Source: Agrococcus sp. SGAir0287
GTDB lineage: Bacteria; Actinomycetota; Actinomycetes; Actinomycetales; Microbacteriaceae
Reading direction: 5' to 3'
Length of the DNA stretch: 64,000 bases
Assembly: GCF_005484985.1 (NCBI RefSeq)
Contig: NZ_CP027942.1
Coordinates: forward strand, 1,860,001-1,924,000
A program made the position numbers and the translations under genes. How positions within the stretch are numbered: position 1 is the first letter of the stretch; every line of letters starts with the position of its first letter. Below are positions 48,586 through 57,044 of this stretch, piece after piece. The notes beneath the pieces were generated by a model. The model saw nothing but the letters and a program-made list of their open reading frames with translations, did not search any database and was not told the DNA's origin.

Positions 48586-49830
48586 ATGCAGCAGCTCACC
48601 CCGACGCGTCGCGTCCTCGCGCTCGTCGCCCTCGCCCTCGGCGGCTTCGGCATCGGCACGACCGAGTTCGCCTCCATGGGCCTGCTGCCGCTCATCGGCG
48701 ACGAGCTCGTGCCCGGATTCGTGCAGAACCCCGAGCGCGGCATCCAGACCGCCGGCTGGCTCATCTCGGCCTACGCGCTCGGCGTCGTCGTCGGCGCGCC
48801 CGCGATCGCGGTGCTCGCGGCGCGCATGTCGCAGACGCGCCTCGTGCTCATCCTCGCCGCCGCCTTCACGGTCGCGAACCTCTCGAGCGCGCTCATGCCG
48901 ACGTTCGAGCTCACGATGCTCTCGCGCTTCGTGTCGGGCCTGCCGCACGGTGCCTACTTCGGCGTCGCGTCGCTGCTCGCCGCCCGCATCATGGGTCCGG
49001 GCAGGCAGGGCGCAGGCGTCGCGCTGGCGCTGTCGGGCCTCACGATCGCGAACGTCATCGGCGTGCCGCTGGGCACCTACCTCGGCCAGACGGCGGGATG
49101 GCGCTGGTCGTACGTGGCGATCGCCGGCATCTTCGCCATCACGCTGCTGCTCGCCTTCCGCACGCTGCCGCAGGTCGCGGGCAACCCCGAGCGCGACCCG
49201 CTGCGCGAGCTCTCGGCGCTGCGCAGCGGTCGGCTCTGGCTCATGCTCGCCGTCGGCGCGGTCGGGTTCGGCGGCTTCTTCGCCATCTACTCGTACATCG
49301 CCGAGACCGTCACGCGCGTCGCCATGCTCCCCGCATCCACGGTGCCGTGGGTCCTCGCCACGGTCGGCATCGGCATGACGATCGGCAACGTGCTCGGCGG
49401 GCTTCTCGGCGACAAGGCCCTCATCCCCACGATGCTCGGCGGCTTCATCACCGTCATCCCCGTCATGGGCGCCTACTCGGCGTTCGGCGGCCACCCCGTC
49501 GCGCTGTTCGTGCTCGCGTTCCTCATCGGCCTCACGACCTCCACGCTCGTGCCGTCGATCCAGTCGCGCATCATCCAGATCGCGGGCGACGCCCAGCTGC
49601 TGGGCGCCGCGATGAACCACGCGGCGTTCAACGTCGGCAACAGCCTCGGTGCCGCGGTCGGCGGCGCCGTCATCGGCGCAGGCCTCGGCTACCTCGCGCC
49701 CGGCTGGGTGGGCGTGCTGCTCGCGACGGCCGGCTTCGGCCTCGCGATCGTCAGCGTGTCGCTCGACCGGCGGCAGGCCTCGCTCCGTCGTCTCGAGACG
49801 CACGAGCAGCGCGTCGTCGAGCCCGTCTGA
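48586..49830 (+). CDS. MFS transporter, DHA1 type
   Basis: A 414-residue, twelve-span transporter of the AraJ/drug-H+ antiporter type. Blocks are GIGTTEFASMGLLPL at the start, SRFVSGLPHGAYFG (motif A-like loop region) and ALSGLTIANVIGVPLGTYLG (motif C). The start at 48586 gives the standard N-terminus. An iron box in its promoter region suggests siderophore export or a related iron task (inference). Confidence 0.88.
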   Translation: MQQLTPTRRVLALVALALGGFGIGTTEFASMGLLPLIGDELVPGFVQNPERGIQTAGWLISAYALGVVVGAPAIAVLAARMSQTRLVLILAAAFTVANLSSALMPTFELTMLSRFVSGLPHGAYFGVASLLAARIMGPGRQGAGVALALSGLTIANVIGVPLGTYLGQTAGWRWSYVAIAGIFAITLLLAFRTLPQVAGNPERDPLRELSALRSGRLWLMLAVGAVGFGGFFAIYSYIAETVTRVAMLPASTVPWVLATVGIGMTIGNVLGGLLGDKALIPTMLGGFITVIPVMGAYSAFGGHPVALFVLAFLIGLTTSTLVPSIQSRIIQIAGDAQLLGAAMNHAAFNVGNSLGAAVGGAVIGAGLGYLAPGWVGVLLATAGFGLAIVSVSLDRRQASLRRLETHEQRVVEPV

Positions 49831-49920
49831 GCGCCCCCGGCGGCGCCCGGCCGAGCCGGCATCCCCCGACACGACGCGCCGCCGTGGCCTCGCGGCGAGC
49901 CCGTGCGTAGGCTCGATCGC

Positions 49921-50214
49921 ATGCAGGGCATCGCGACGGACGTCGACCTCGAGGTCGACGACGCCGCGCTGACCTCGACCGACGGCGACTGGGTCACGGT
50001 CGTCTGGGACGACCCGGTGAACCTCATGACGTACGTCACGTACGTCTTCCGCACGTACTTCGGGTTCGACGAGGCGAAGGCCGAGCGGCTCATGCTGCAG
50101 GTGCACACGAAGGGGCGCGCCGTCGTCTCGGTCGGCGGGCGGGAGCAGCAGGAGCTGCATGTCTCGGCGATGCACGGCTACGGCCTCCTCGCGACCCTGG
50201 AGCGGGTCGAATGA
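49921..50214 (+). CDS. clpS: ClpS, Clp protease adaptor
   Basis: A 97-residue adaptor that hands N-degron substrates to ClpA/ClpC. It has [26 protein letters not shown] and an acidic flexible N-terminus. The ATG at 49921 is preferred over a GTG at 49903. Its stop overlaps the next ATG. Confidence 0.95.
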   Translation: MQGIATDVDLEVDDAALTSTDGDWVTVVWDDPVNLMTYVTYVFRTYFGFDEAKAERLMLQVHTKGRAVVSVGGREQQELHVSAMHGYGLLATLERVE

Positions 50215-50711
50215 GGCCCTGGCGCCGCGACGGCGACGCGCTCGTGCTCGAGCTCACGCACGACGAGGCCACGATGCTGACGCGGCTCGTGTCCCAGGTG
50301 CGGCAGGTGTTCGTCGCCGTGCGCGACGGCGAGGCCGACCGCGCCGATCCCGTCGTCGAGCGGCTCTTCCCCGCCGCGTACGAGGACGAGGAGCTCGCGG
50401 AGGAGTTCCGCAGGCTCACCGCCGACGACCAGGCCGCGCTGCGGCTCGACCGGCAGCGGGCGATGGCCCGCGACCTCGCGGCGCACGACACGACCGACGA
50501 CGAGCGCGTCCGCGTCGCAGTGCCAGAGGCGTCGGTGGATGCGTGGCTCGCGGGCATCGGCGACATCCGCCTCGTCCTCCACACGCGCGTGCAGCAGGGT
50601 CCGACGAGCCATCTCGACCTCAGCGTCGAGGATCTCGCGCAGTTCCAGGCGGTCGTCGACTGGCTCGGCTACGCGCAAGGCAGCCTCGTCGAGGCCGTCG
50701 TCTCGGAGTGA
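50211..50711 (+). CDS. DUF2017 family protein
   Basis: A 166-residue protein that usually follows clpS in actinobacteria, as here with an ATGA overlap. Visible blocks are [17 protein letters not shown] and [20 protein letters not shown]. Function unknown. Its last 21 codons are duplicated at 54004-54066 with three base changes. Confidence 0.88.
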   Translation: MRPWRRDGDALVLELTHDEATMLTRLVSQVRQVFVAVRDGEADRADPVVERLFPAAYEDEELAEEFRRLTADDQAALRLDRQRAMARDLAAHDTTDDERVRVAVPEASVDAWLAGIGDIRLVLHTRVQQGPTSHLDLSVEDLAQFQAVVDWLGYAQGSLVEAVVSE

Positions 50712-50715
50712 TCGC

Positions 50716-51099
50716 ATGACGTCGCCGCAGCTCTCGCACGATCGGCTGCTCGAGCTCGAGCACTCGGGCTGGGAGTCGCTGCGTCTCGGGGTGGGTCACG
50801 AGTTCTACGGCGGGCGGATGGCGCCCGACGCGCTCATGGTGCTCGCGCACGGCGTCGCGCTCGACCGCGACGCCGTCGTCGAGAGCCTCGACGGCGCGGC
50901 GCCGTGGGATCGCTACGACATCGAGAACGTGCGGCACGTGCCCCTCGGCGAGGATGCCGCCGCGCTCGTCTACCGAGCGACGGCGACGCGCGGCGACGCG
51001 CCCGCGTTCCACGCGCTCATGACGAGCGTCTACCGGCTGGTCGACGACGTGCCGCTGCTCGTGCTGTACCAGCAGACGCCCATCCCCGACGACGACTAG
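50716..51099 (+). CDS. SnoaL/DUF4440-like small protein
   Basis: A 127-residue NTF2-fold protein with LLELEHSGWESLRLG, FYGGRMAPDALMVLA and the ending LLVLYQQTP typical of DUF4440. Such cones bind small ligands; the role here is unknown. It lies 4 bases after the DUF2017 gene. It is missing from the second, partial copy of this neighbourhood at 54.0 kb. Confidence 0.8.
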   Translation: MTSPQLSHDRLLELEHSGWESLRLGVGHEFYGGRMAPDALMVLAHGVALDRDAVVESLDGAAPWDRYDIENVRHVPLGEDAAALVYRATATRGDAPAFHALMTSVYRLVDDVPLLVLYQQTPIPDDD

Positions 51100-51197
51100 G
51101 CGCCGGGGCGGTCGCGCACCAGTCGCGGCAGCAGCCGCACGAGCACGACGAGCACCACGAGCTCGACGACGGTCTGCGTGACGACGGCCGGCGCCGC
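51096..51197 (-). pseudogene. C-terminal remnant of a BASS/arsenite-type transporter
   Basis: About 33 codons match the end of the full transporter at 54070: AAPAVVTQTVVELVVLVV then RLLPRLVRDRPGA. Bases 51117-51178 are identical to 54082-54143. The rest of the gene is missing; unrelated lower-GC DNA starts past 51200. This is the left scar of the island. Confidence 0.85.
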
Positions 51198-51270
51198 GGG
51201 CGCATTGGAGCGCTCGTACTCTCGCAAGCCGACGCTCGCATGAATCACGGACGGACACTCTCTCGAAGCC

Positions 51271-51294
51271 CGCCGCCGGCTGTACGCGGCGGCG
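51271..51294 (-). terminator. terminator of the island operon
   Basis: CGCCGCCG and CGGCGGCG pair around GCTGTACG, just past the stop of the nuclease gene on the minus strand. Confidence 0.6.
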
Positions 51295-51297
51295 CGA

Positions 51298-52425
51298 CTA
51301 GCGATCAAAGATACGGACGGTAACTGCTAGCGATTCCTCACTCGCTTTCCGCGCGAGATCAGCCTCGAGCGCACGGGGGTTCCGCAACTTCCCATCGTGG
51401 TCAAACACTAGGCAGACCAGGTGACGCACGTCGCGACGGCCAGAGTATCGATCGCGATCCACCAGGAGCTCCTCGCCAAGCGTCTTGTCCGACATGGTGT
51501 CGCGAGCAAATTTCAACTCGATCGCCAACTCAATCTCGGGGATCACAAAATCGATACGGCTCGATGCGCCGGCATAGGAAGGCGTGTAATCCTCCGGTCG
51601 AATGTCCTCAAAAAAGACACGCAGTAGGGAACGGAACAGGTCTTGGGCGTCATGCTCGTCGCTCACCTCGAGCGTCGGCCGGTTCCCATGTCGATGCTTC
51701 AGTTCCCTCTCGACGTACAAGAACTTCTCGCCGAGATCGAGGACAACCCTGACAGCATCCAGCCTCTCCCCGGCATACTCCAATGTTCCAACGGAGTTCA
51801 AAGTCTGAAGTCTGCCTTCAAAGAGGTCGACGGCCGCCTTGGCAAGCAGCGACGACTTAGCTGAGGCTGATCGCTCGCACAATCCGTGATCGCCCTCACC
51901 GAAGGCCCGAGCCTCTTCCTTGCCGTCCGAGAAGTGAGCCATGAAGTACCCGTTAAGTGTGCAGAGGCTGCGCAACTTGGGATGGTTAGCAAACCCGCTC
52001 CCATATCGGGCTTCGATGGCCGAGTCCAGATCGAGCAATCGATCCCGCGCAAACGAAGTTGGCGCATCCTCGTTGAACAGGTAGCGGTAACGAGTGACCA
52101 ACGCCTCGAATCCGTAAGTCGCGTTGTCCATGTTCCAGTGGACCCACCAGGTGTCGGCATGCGCCCGCACGTACTCGAAGAACCGACGCAGCAAGTCCTT
52201 CTCTCGCTCGAGGGCGTCATCATGCGCAAGCGCGCCGGCTATCGAAAAGACTCGGCCCGACTGACCACCAGTGCTGTCGTGCACCTCCGTGACCGCGATA
52301 GCACTGATGGCAACCGGGCGGTCCGTAACGTCATAGAAGCTCTCACACGAGTAGTGGATGGCAGCGACGCGGTCTCCGCGCGCCAGCGCATCCCGCATCT
52401 GGCGGACGAGGTCCTGAGTGCTCAC
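51298..52425 (-). CDS. unknown N-terminal domain + DpnII/MboI-like PD-(D/E)XK nuclease
   Basis: A 375-residue protein. The C-terminal third has a PD-(D/E)XK core: SRIDFVIPE with Asp292 and LAIELKFARD with Glu303 and Lys305. It is followed by DKTLGEELLVDRDRY and RHLVCLVFD, the layout of REase DpnII-MboI domains. The N-terminal 200 residues contain IHYSCESF and TWWVHWNMDNATYGFEAL and are unassigned. The GTG at 52425 is preceded by GAGGAGTTGAG and lies 9 bases after the phosphatase gene. GC in sampled lines is about 53%, far below the flanks. Last gene of a three-gene operon. Confidence 0.75.
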   Translation of the reverse strand: MSTQDLVRQMRDALARGDRVAAIHYSCESFYDVTDRPVAISAIAVTEVHDSTGGQSGRVFSIAGALAHDDALEREKDLLRRFFEYVRAHADTWWVHWNMDNATYGFEALVTRYRYLFNEDAPTSFARDRLLDLDSAIEARYGSGFANHPKLRSLCTLNGYFMAHFSDGKEEARAFGEGDHGLCERSASAKSSLLAKAAVDLFEGRLQTLNSVGTLEYAGERLDAVRVVLDLGEKFLYVERELKHRHGNRPTLEVSDEHDAQDLFRSLLRVFFEDIRPEDYTPSYAGASSRIDFVIPEIELAIELKFARDTMSDKTLGEELLVDRDRYSGRRDVRHLVCLVFDHDGKLRNPRALEADLARKASEESLAVTVRIFDR

Positions 52426-52434
52426 CTCAACTCC

Positions 52435-53092
52435 TCAAAACTGTTGGAAGACCCGCTCGGGTAGAAGTACTGCTGTCAGGGGCCCGCCGCTCAGTGAACC
52501 ACAACCAGTGTCGAGTGCGATCAGGTGGTCAGACAGATGCGGCGTTCCGTCCGGCTGGACGTAATGCCCCACCACCGCGAGAGGTCGCGGCGGCTCGACA
52601 CCGACACAAAAGATCTCGGGCGCCGACGCCGTAAGGGCTCCAGGATTGCGGTCGCCTGGTCGGCCGGTGTCCCAACCGGCATGACTCACGAACGTCGAAT
52701 CGTCTTCGAAGAACAGGTGCAAACTGCGAAGAAACTTCAGGTGCGCGTCAGGGAACTCCTCGCGGAAAACTTCGAGCGGATTGCCCAGGCTTCGTGCCCC
52801 CAGGTAACTACGAACGGTGGCAAGCCCCCCGTTTGCAAGAAACTGCTGGGGTTGGCCGCCTGCAAGGAAATTCATCAGATCAATCTCGTGATTGCCGGCG
52901 AGGAGCGTGAGGCTGTCGCCCCGCGACGACTTCTCGGATGAGGGTCTCGATCACTTCCTTGCTTGCAGGTCCGCGGTCGATGTAGTCGCCCACGAGCACC
53001 ACACGTCTGTCCTTGAAGTTGGCGGCCCAACTGAGTGCAAGGCGGAGAGGCTCGACGCAACCATGCACGTCGCCGACAACGATCAGACCCAC
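52435..53092 (-). pseudogene. PPP-type metallophosphatase with a one-base frameshift
   Basis: Joined across a shift, the two frames give a protein of about 218 residues with all PPP motifs in order: GDVHG and GDYIDRGP in the first frame (53092 down to about 52922), then LLAGNHE, VSHAGWD and VVGHYVQP in the second. The break fits one extra base in a GGGG run (minus strand) at 52919-52922. Restoring it gives a continuous chain. It may be a real mutation, a sequencing error or programmed slippage. The family includes ApaH-like dinucleoside polyphosphatases and protein phosphatases. The GTG start is 9 bases after the nucleotidyltransferase stop. Confidence 0.8.
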
Positions 53093-53101
53093 CTAAACGC
53101 C

Positions 53102-53851
53102 CTAGAACGGTGGGAGCGTCAGCGCCGAGTAATCGAGCTCTCTGCCGCCTGAGAGTACGGAAGTGAACATGACCGTGAGGTCAGGGCGATTCGAGTGCAG
53201 CGCCGCGTACCCGATGACGGAGCCCACGTCATTCCTCTTCACGGCAGTCAGCCGTCCAAGCTCTCCATAGATCAGGGAGATAGCCTCGGGCCCCCACTCA
53301 CCACGTCGCCGGTCACGCATCAGTGCATGCAGCTCCGCTCGATTTGAAGTGAGGGAGTCGAGGTCGAAGTTCGGAAGACCACGCTCGACAGAGTCAACGT
53401 AAAGGGCCGTGCGAAGCAAGTAGATACCTAGTCCGCCAAGAGCAGCCGCATGACGAGCGAAGTCGAGCGCGCTTGGGTCGAGCACTCCGGAGACGATCCT
53501 CAACTGCTCTCGAACGGACCGGTAGTCCCGCGGCGGTCTGTACTTGTTCAAAACATCGGAGAGAATCCGATCGGGATCCTGCAAGACGATTCCGTCTTGC
53601 TTCAGATGAGTCACAAACAAGCTGCCGTTGAGCGCAAGTGACTCGAGAGCCGCTGGCGTGTACTGCGTGACATTGACGAACCCATTCGACGACGCGCGAG
53701 GCGCCGATCGCACAAGTTCCAGAACGTCAACATCGGACTCATTCCGCGCTGTCCCCCGAGCCTGGCTCCCGTAGAGCAAGAGGCCCAGCCGCCAGGACGC
53801 GCTTGGGCCAAGTGCCGCCTCGACACACTCTTGCACCCTCGTCAGGTCCAT
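53102..53851 (-). CDS. nucleotidyltransferase-fold protein (Pol-beta superfamily)
   Basis: A 249-residue protein whose N-terminus has the Pol-beta/MNT signature YGSQARGTARNESDVDVLEL: GS followed ten residues later by a DxD metal pair. The remaining 170 residues are mostly helical with no recognised family. Such enzymes transfer NMP to proteins, RNA or small molecules, and MNT-type members act in toxin-antitoxin pairs. It is the first gene of the low-GC operon. Confidence 0.8.
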   Translation of the reverse strand: MDLTRVQECVEAALGPSASWRLGLLLYGSQARGTARNESDVDVLELVRSAPRASSNGFVNVTQYTPAALESLALNGSLFVTHLKQDGIVLQDPDRILSDVLNKYRPPRDYRSVREQLRIVSGVLDPSALDFARHAAALGGLGIYLLRTALYVDSVERGLPNFDLDSLTSNRAELHALMRDRRRGEWGPEAISLIYGELGRLTAVKRNDVGSVIGYAALHSNRPDLTVMFTSVLSGGRELDYSALTLPPF

Positions 53852-53985
53852 TCCCCCGCCTTCGACTGCTTCGTATTGTCGCAGGCGCCGCCGACTAAGC
53901 GTTGAACCTCAGACCAAGGGGCGTGAGGACTTGCCGGCACGCGGGTGCAGTAGGGACCGACGAATCACCTCAACCTGAGCGAGGG

Positions 53986-54066
53986 GACCTCGCGCACCTC
54001 CAAGCGGTCGTCGACTGGCTCGGCTACGCGCAGGGCAGCCTCGTCGAGGCCGTCGTCGCGGACTGA
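53986..54066 (+). pseudogene. C-terminal remnant of a second DUF2017 gene
   Basis: Codons read [18 protein letters not shown] then LVEAVVAD and stop, matching the end of the intact gene at 50211. In the last 63 bases only three differ. There is no upstream part; unrelated DNA precedes. It is the right scar of the island and sits 4 bases before the intact BASS gene. Confidence 0.85.
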
Positions 54067-54069
54067 GCC

Positions 54070-55044
54070 TCAGCGCTCGCACACCAGTCGCGGCAGCAGC
54101 CGCACGAGCACGACGAGCACCACGAGCTCGACGACGGTCTGCGCGACGACGGCAGGGGCGGCGAGCGCGAGGGCCGGCGGCAGCGCGAGGGCCACGGGCA
54201 GCACGACGAGCGAGTTGCGCGCGACGCCGCTCAGCACGACCGCGCGGGCGTCGGCGACGCCGAGCCGAGCGACGCGGGAGACGAGGATGCCGGCAGCCAC
54301 CATGAGCGCCGCGAACCCGACGTAGACGGGCACGAGCGCGACGAGGTCGTCGGCCGAGGCAAGGATGCGCCGCGCCTGCGACGCCGCGACGACGACGAGC
54401 ACGAGGGCCGTGACGGGCACGACGGTCCCGACCGCGCGCGACGCGGCGCGGTCGACGACCGGCGCGCGGCGACCCACGAGCCGGATCGCCGCTGCGATCG
54501 CGAGCGGCAGCAGCACGAGCAGGCCGAACGCTGCGGCGAGTCGACCGACGTCGAGCGCGGCGACGACCTCCTGCCCCGCGGTGATGCCGAGCAGCGGCGG
54601 CAGCAGCACGACCTGCACGACCATGAGCACGGGCGTCGCCGCGAGGAGGCCCGCGTGCGCGCCGCGTGCGAGCGCCGTGAACACGACGACGTAGTCGACG
54701 CACGGCGCGAGCAGCACGAGCAGGGCGCCCGCGACGAGGCCGGCATCGTGGCTCACGAGCCGCGTGAGCGCGAACGCGACGACGGGCGCGACGACGAACG
54801 ACGTCACGAGCAGCGTCGCGAGCAGCCGCCAGTGCCGCAACCCCTCGACGAGCGCGCCGAACGGCACGCCCAGGAAGGTCACGAGCAGCATGAGCGCGAT
54901 CGCCGAGTCGACGATCGTCTCGAGCGCGTGTGCGCCCGGCCAGGCGACGCCGAGCGCGAACCCGAGCGCGACGGCGCCGAGCAGGATGGGCGCCTGGTGC
55001 CGCTCGAGCCGGTCGGCGAGCGACGATGGCTCGCGGTCGGTCAC
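54070..55044 (-). CDS. BASS / arsenite-type transporter
   Basis: A 324-residue, ten-span protein of the bile acid:sodium symporter superfamily, near the arsenic-resistance (ACR3-like) group: LVLLAPCVDYVVVFTALA holds the Cys found in such permeases, followed by GVARNSLVVLPVALALP. Substrate uncertain. The GTG at 55044 is a guess; GTG at 55077 or ATG at 55101 would add 11 or 19 residues. It is intact here, while a fragment of another allele lies at 51096. Confidence 0.8.
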   Translation of the reverse strand: MTDREPSSLADRLERHQAPILLGAVALGFALGVAWPGAHALETIVDSAIALMLLVTFLGVPFGALVEGLRHWRLLATLLVTSFVVAPVVAFALTRLVSHDAGLVAGALLVLLAPCVDYVVVFTALARGAHAGLLAATPVLMVVQVVLLPPLLGITAGQEVVAALDVGRLAAAFGLLVLLPLAIAAAIRLVGRRAPVVDRAASRAVGTVVPVTALVLVVVAASQARRILASADDLVALVPVYVGFAALMVAAGILVSRVARLGVADARAVVLSGVARNSLVVLPVALALPPALALAAPAVVAQTVVELVVLVVLVRLLPRLVCER

Positions 55045-55135
55045 GGGCTCGACGCTAGCGCGCGGAGTGTCGCTCACCGAGGAGGCATGTGCACCATGCA
55101 CGTGCGTCCTCGCTCAGGAGCACGTCGAGCGCTGC

Positions 55136-55594
55136 TCAGCGCTCCCCCGTGCCGAACCCGTCCCGCTGCGATCGCTCGTCGAGCGACTCGAGCTCCTCGA
55201 AGAGCGTGACCTGCAGGTCGGCGGGCGCCTGCAACCGTGCGTTGAGCGAGCGCCATGGCGTCTCGCGCGGCGTCGCGAGCACCTCGGCACCCGCATCCTC
55301 CAGCACCGACGTCGTCGCGGCGGCGTCGTCGACCTCGAACGCGAGGCGGATGCGCGGGCTCGTCACGCCGTCGGTCTCGACGGCATCGATCGCGCGCACG
55401 TGCGACGGGTTTGCGAGCTCGAGCGTCGCCCGCCCCGCCTCGAGGATGACGACGCGCTCGTCGCCCTCCCCCACGTACGCGGCCTGCTCCGGCAGCCCGA
55501 GCGCGTCTCGGAAGAACGCGACGGCGGCGTCGTGGTCGTCGGCCTCGACGACGATGCGCAGCTGACGGACGGTCGGACGGGCTGCCTCGCTCAT
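55136..55594 (-). CDS. VOC-family (glyoxalase/bleomycin-resistance fold) protein
   Basis: A 152-residue protein of paired beta-alpha-beta units, with RQLRIVVEADDHDAAVAFF, FFRDALGLPE and the C-terminal APADLQVTLFEELE. The metal-binding residues expected in active members are not clearly set, so the activity is unknown. The start at 55594 is divergent from the gene at 55662. Confidence 0.85.
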   Translation of the reverse strand: MSEAARPTVRQLRIVVEADDHDAAVAFFRDALGLPEQAAYVGEGDERVVILEAGRATLELANPSHVRAIDAVETDGVTSPRIRLAFEVDDAAATTSVLEDAGAEVLATPRETPWRSLNARLQAPADLQVTLFEELESLDERSQRDGFGTGER

Positions 55595-55661
55595 GCTCGA
55601 TGCAACGATCGCTACTTCATGACTGTTCCCCATCCGACCGAGGCGACGGTATGTTTCAGAA

Positions 55662-56981
55662 ATGTCTGACGAGCAGTCTGCCAACATCGACAGGCCGACC
55701 CAGGAAAATGGCGTGCTTGAGCAGTTGCTGGAACGGGCCAAGCAAGCAGATATCAAGGTTGAAGTCCGCGACCTGCCTGGCACGAAGGAACGCCGCCGAA
55801 ACACTTTCGCGATGGTCTACCTGCCGAACGGTCGCCATGAGCGACGAGTCCTTGCCTTCCCGTCGTCTTTCCAGTCGCTCCTCGACGAACACTTCGAAGA
55901 TTTCGTAGTGCTGGGCGACTACGTTGCGGTCGTTTCAAAGTCGACGGGGGCTATCGAAGCAGCTCTGACGGCCCGCAGCCCGGCGGGCAGGAACATCGTC
56001 GCTCATCAGCTACGCCGGCTCCCCGGCATTGTCAAGAATGGCGAGAGCGATCCCGAGGTTGCTCTGCCCCTCGATCAGGACGACGCCGGTCTCTCACGAG
56101 CATCATCGCTAGACGACTGGAGTCTGAGCGTCAGCAACGAAGGCGTATCCGTAACCCTTTCGGCAGCAACGAAAGCCTTCAGCACCCTCTTCGACCCCGG
56201 CCCGACTGTCAAGGTCACCGGAGTAGTTACCTCCGACCACGACACCGCACTGGAAGCCCTGGAACGCTACGCCAACGGGTTCGTTTTCGATCTCGATGTC
56301 GTCTATGGGGTGCCGGTGCAGATTGCGCGAAAGTCACTTGCGAGTCGGCAACGGCGCCAGGAAGCTCCCGAACATCCGCCCGCGTTCCCGAGAAACCACT
56401 ACGCGGCGCAGGCACTTGAGCTGTATCAGTACGGCCGCTCAGCGAGCGGGCTGCCTCTGCTTGAGTACCTCGCGTACTACCAGGCGATCGAGCACTTCTT
56501 CCCGTTTTTCGCGCGAGAGCAGACGGTAAACGCGGTGCGTACCCAATTGCTTCATCCCGGCTTTGACGCGCGCGATGACGCTGCCCTGTACAAACTCATC
56601 AATCTGGCTGGTCCCGGTGGGCGCAGCGGTCCCGGCGAGAAGGAGCAGCTCCGAGCAACGGTTCGAGCGTGCGTGGAAGAAGCAGATCTCAAGGATTTCA
56701 TTCAGTCCCTGCCGGAGTACACCGATCACTTCTGCTCTAAGCAGCAGTCGGTGAAGGGGATCGGAGTCATCAACATCGACAACTCCAATGATCTGAGAGA
56801 CCAAGTCGCAGATCGCATCTACGCGCTTCGGTGTCGAATCGTCCATGCAAAGCAAGACGGTGGAGGGCACGCCGACGTCTTGTTGCCGTCCAGCCGCGAG
56901 ACGGAGTCACTACAGGCGGACGTCGAGCTTGTAAGACTCGTCGCCCAGCGCGCATTGATTGCAAGAGCTGCTCGGGTGTAG
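55662..56981 (+). CDS. unknown protein with a HEPN-like C-terminal motif
   Basis: A 439-residue soluble protein. Residues 1-110 contain EVRDLPGTKERRRNTFAMVY; the middle part is unassigned; near residue 270-300 FPRNHYAAQALELYQYG and EYLAYYQAIEHFF form helices. Near residue 390-405 DRIYALRCRIVHAKQD has an Rx4H motif in the setting typical of HEPN RNase domains. Sampled GC is about 60%, below the flanks. HEPN proteins often act in toxin-antitoxin or anti-phage systems; assignment here is by motif only. Confidence 0.6.
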   Translation: MSDEQSANIDRPTQENGVLEQLLERAKQADIKVEVRDLPGTKERRRNTFAMVYLPNGRHERRVLAFPSSFQSLLDEHFEDFVVLGDYVAVVSKSTGAIEAALTARSPAGRNIVAHQLRRLPGIVKNGESDPEVALPLDQDDAGLSRASSLDDWSLSVSNEGVSVTLSAATKAFSTLFDPGPTVKVTGVVTSDHDTALEALERYANGFVFDLDVVYGVPVQIARKSLASRQRRQEAPEHPPAFPRNHYAAQALELYQYGRSASGLPLLEYLAYYQAIEHFFPFFAREQTVNAVRTQLLHPGFDARDDAALYKLINLAGPGGRSGPGEKEQLRATVRACVEEADLKDFIQSLPEYTDHFCSKQQSVKGIGVINIDNSNDLRDQVADRIYALRCRIVHAKQDGGGHADVLLPSSRETESLQADVELVRLVAQRALIARAARV

Positions 56982-57044
56982 GGCAAACGACCGCCCGCCC
57001 GCGCCGATTCCGCGTCCGTCCGCGAGCGGTGGGAGGATCGCAGG

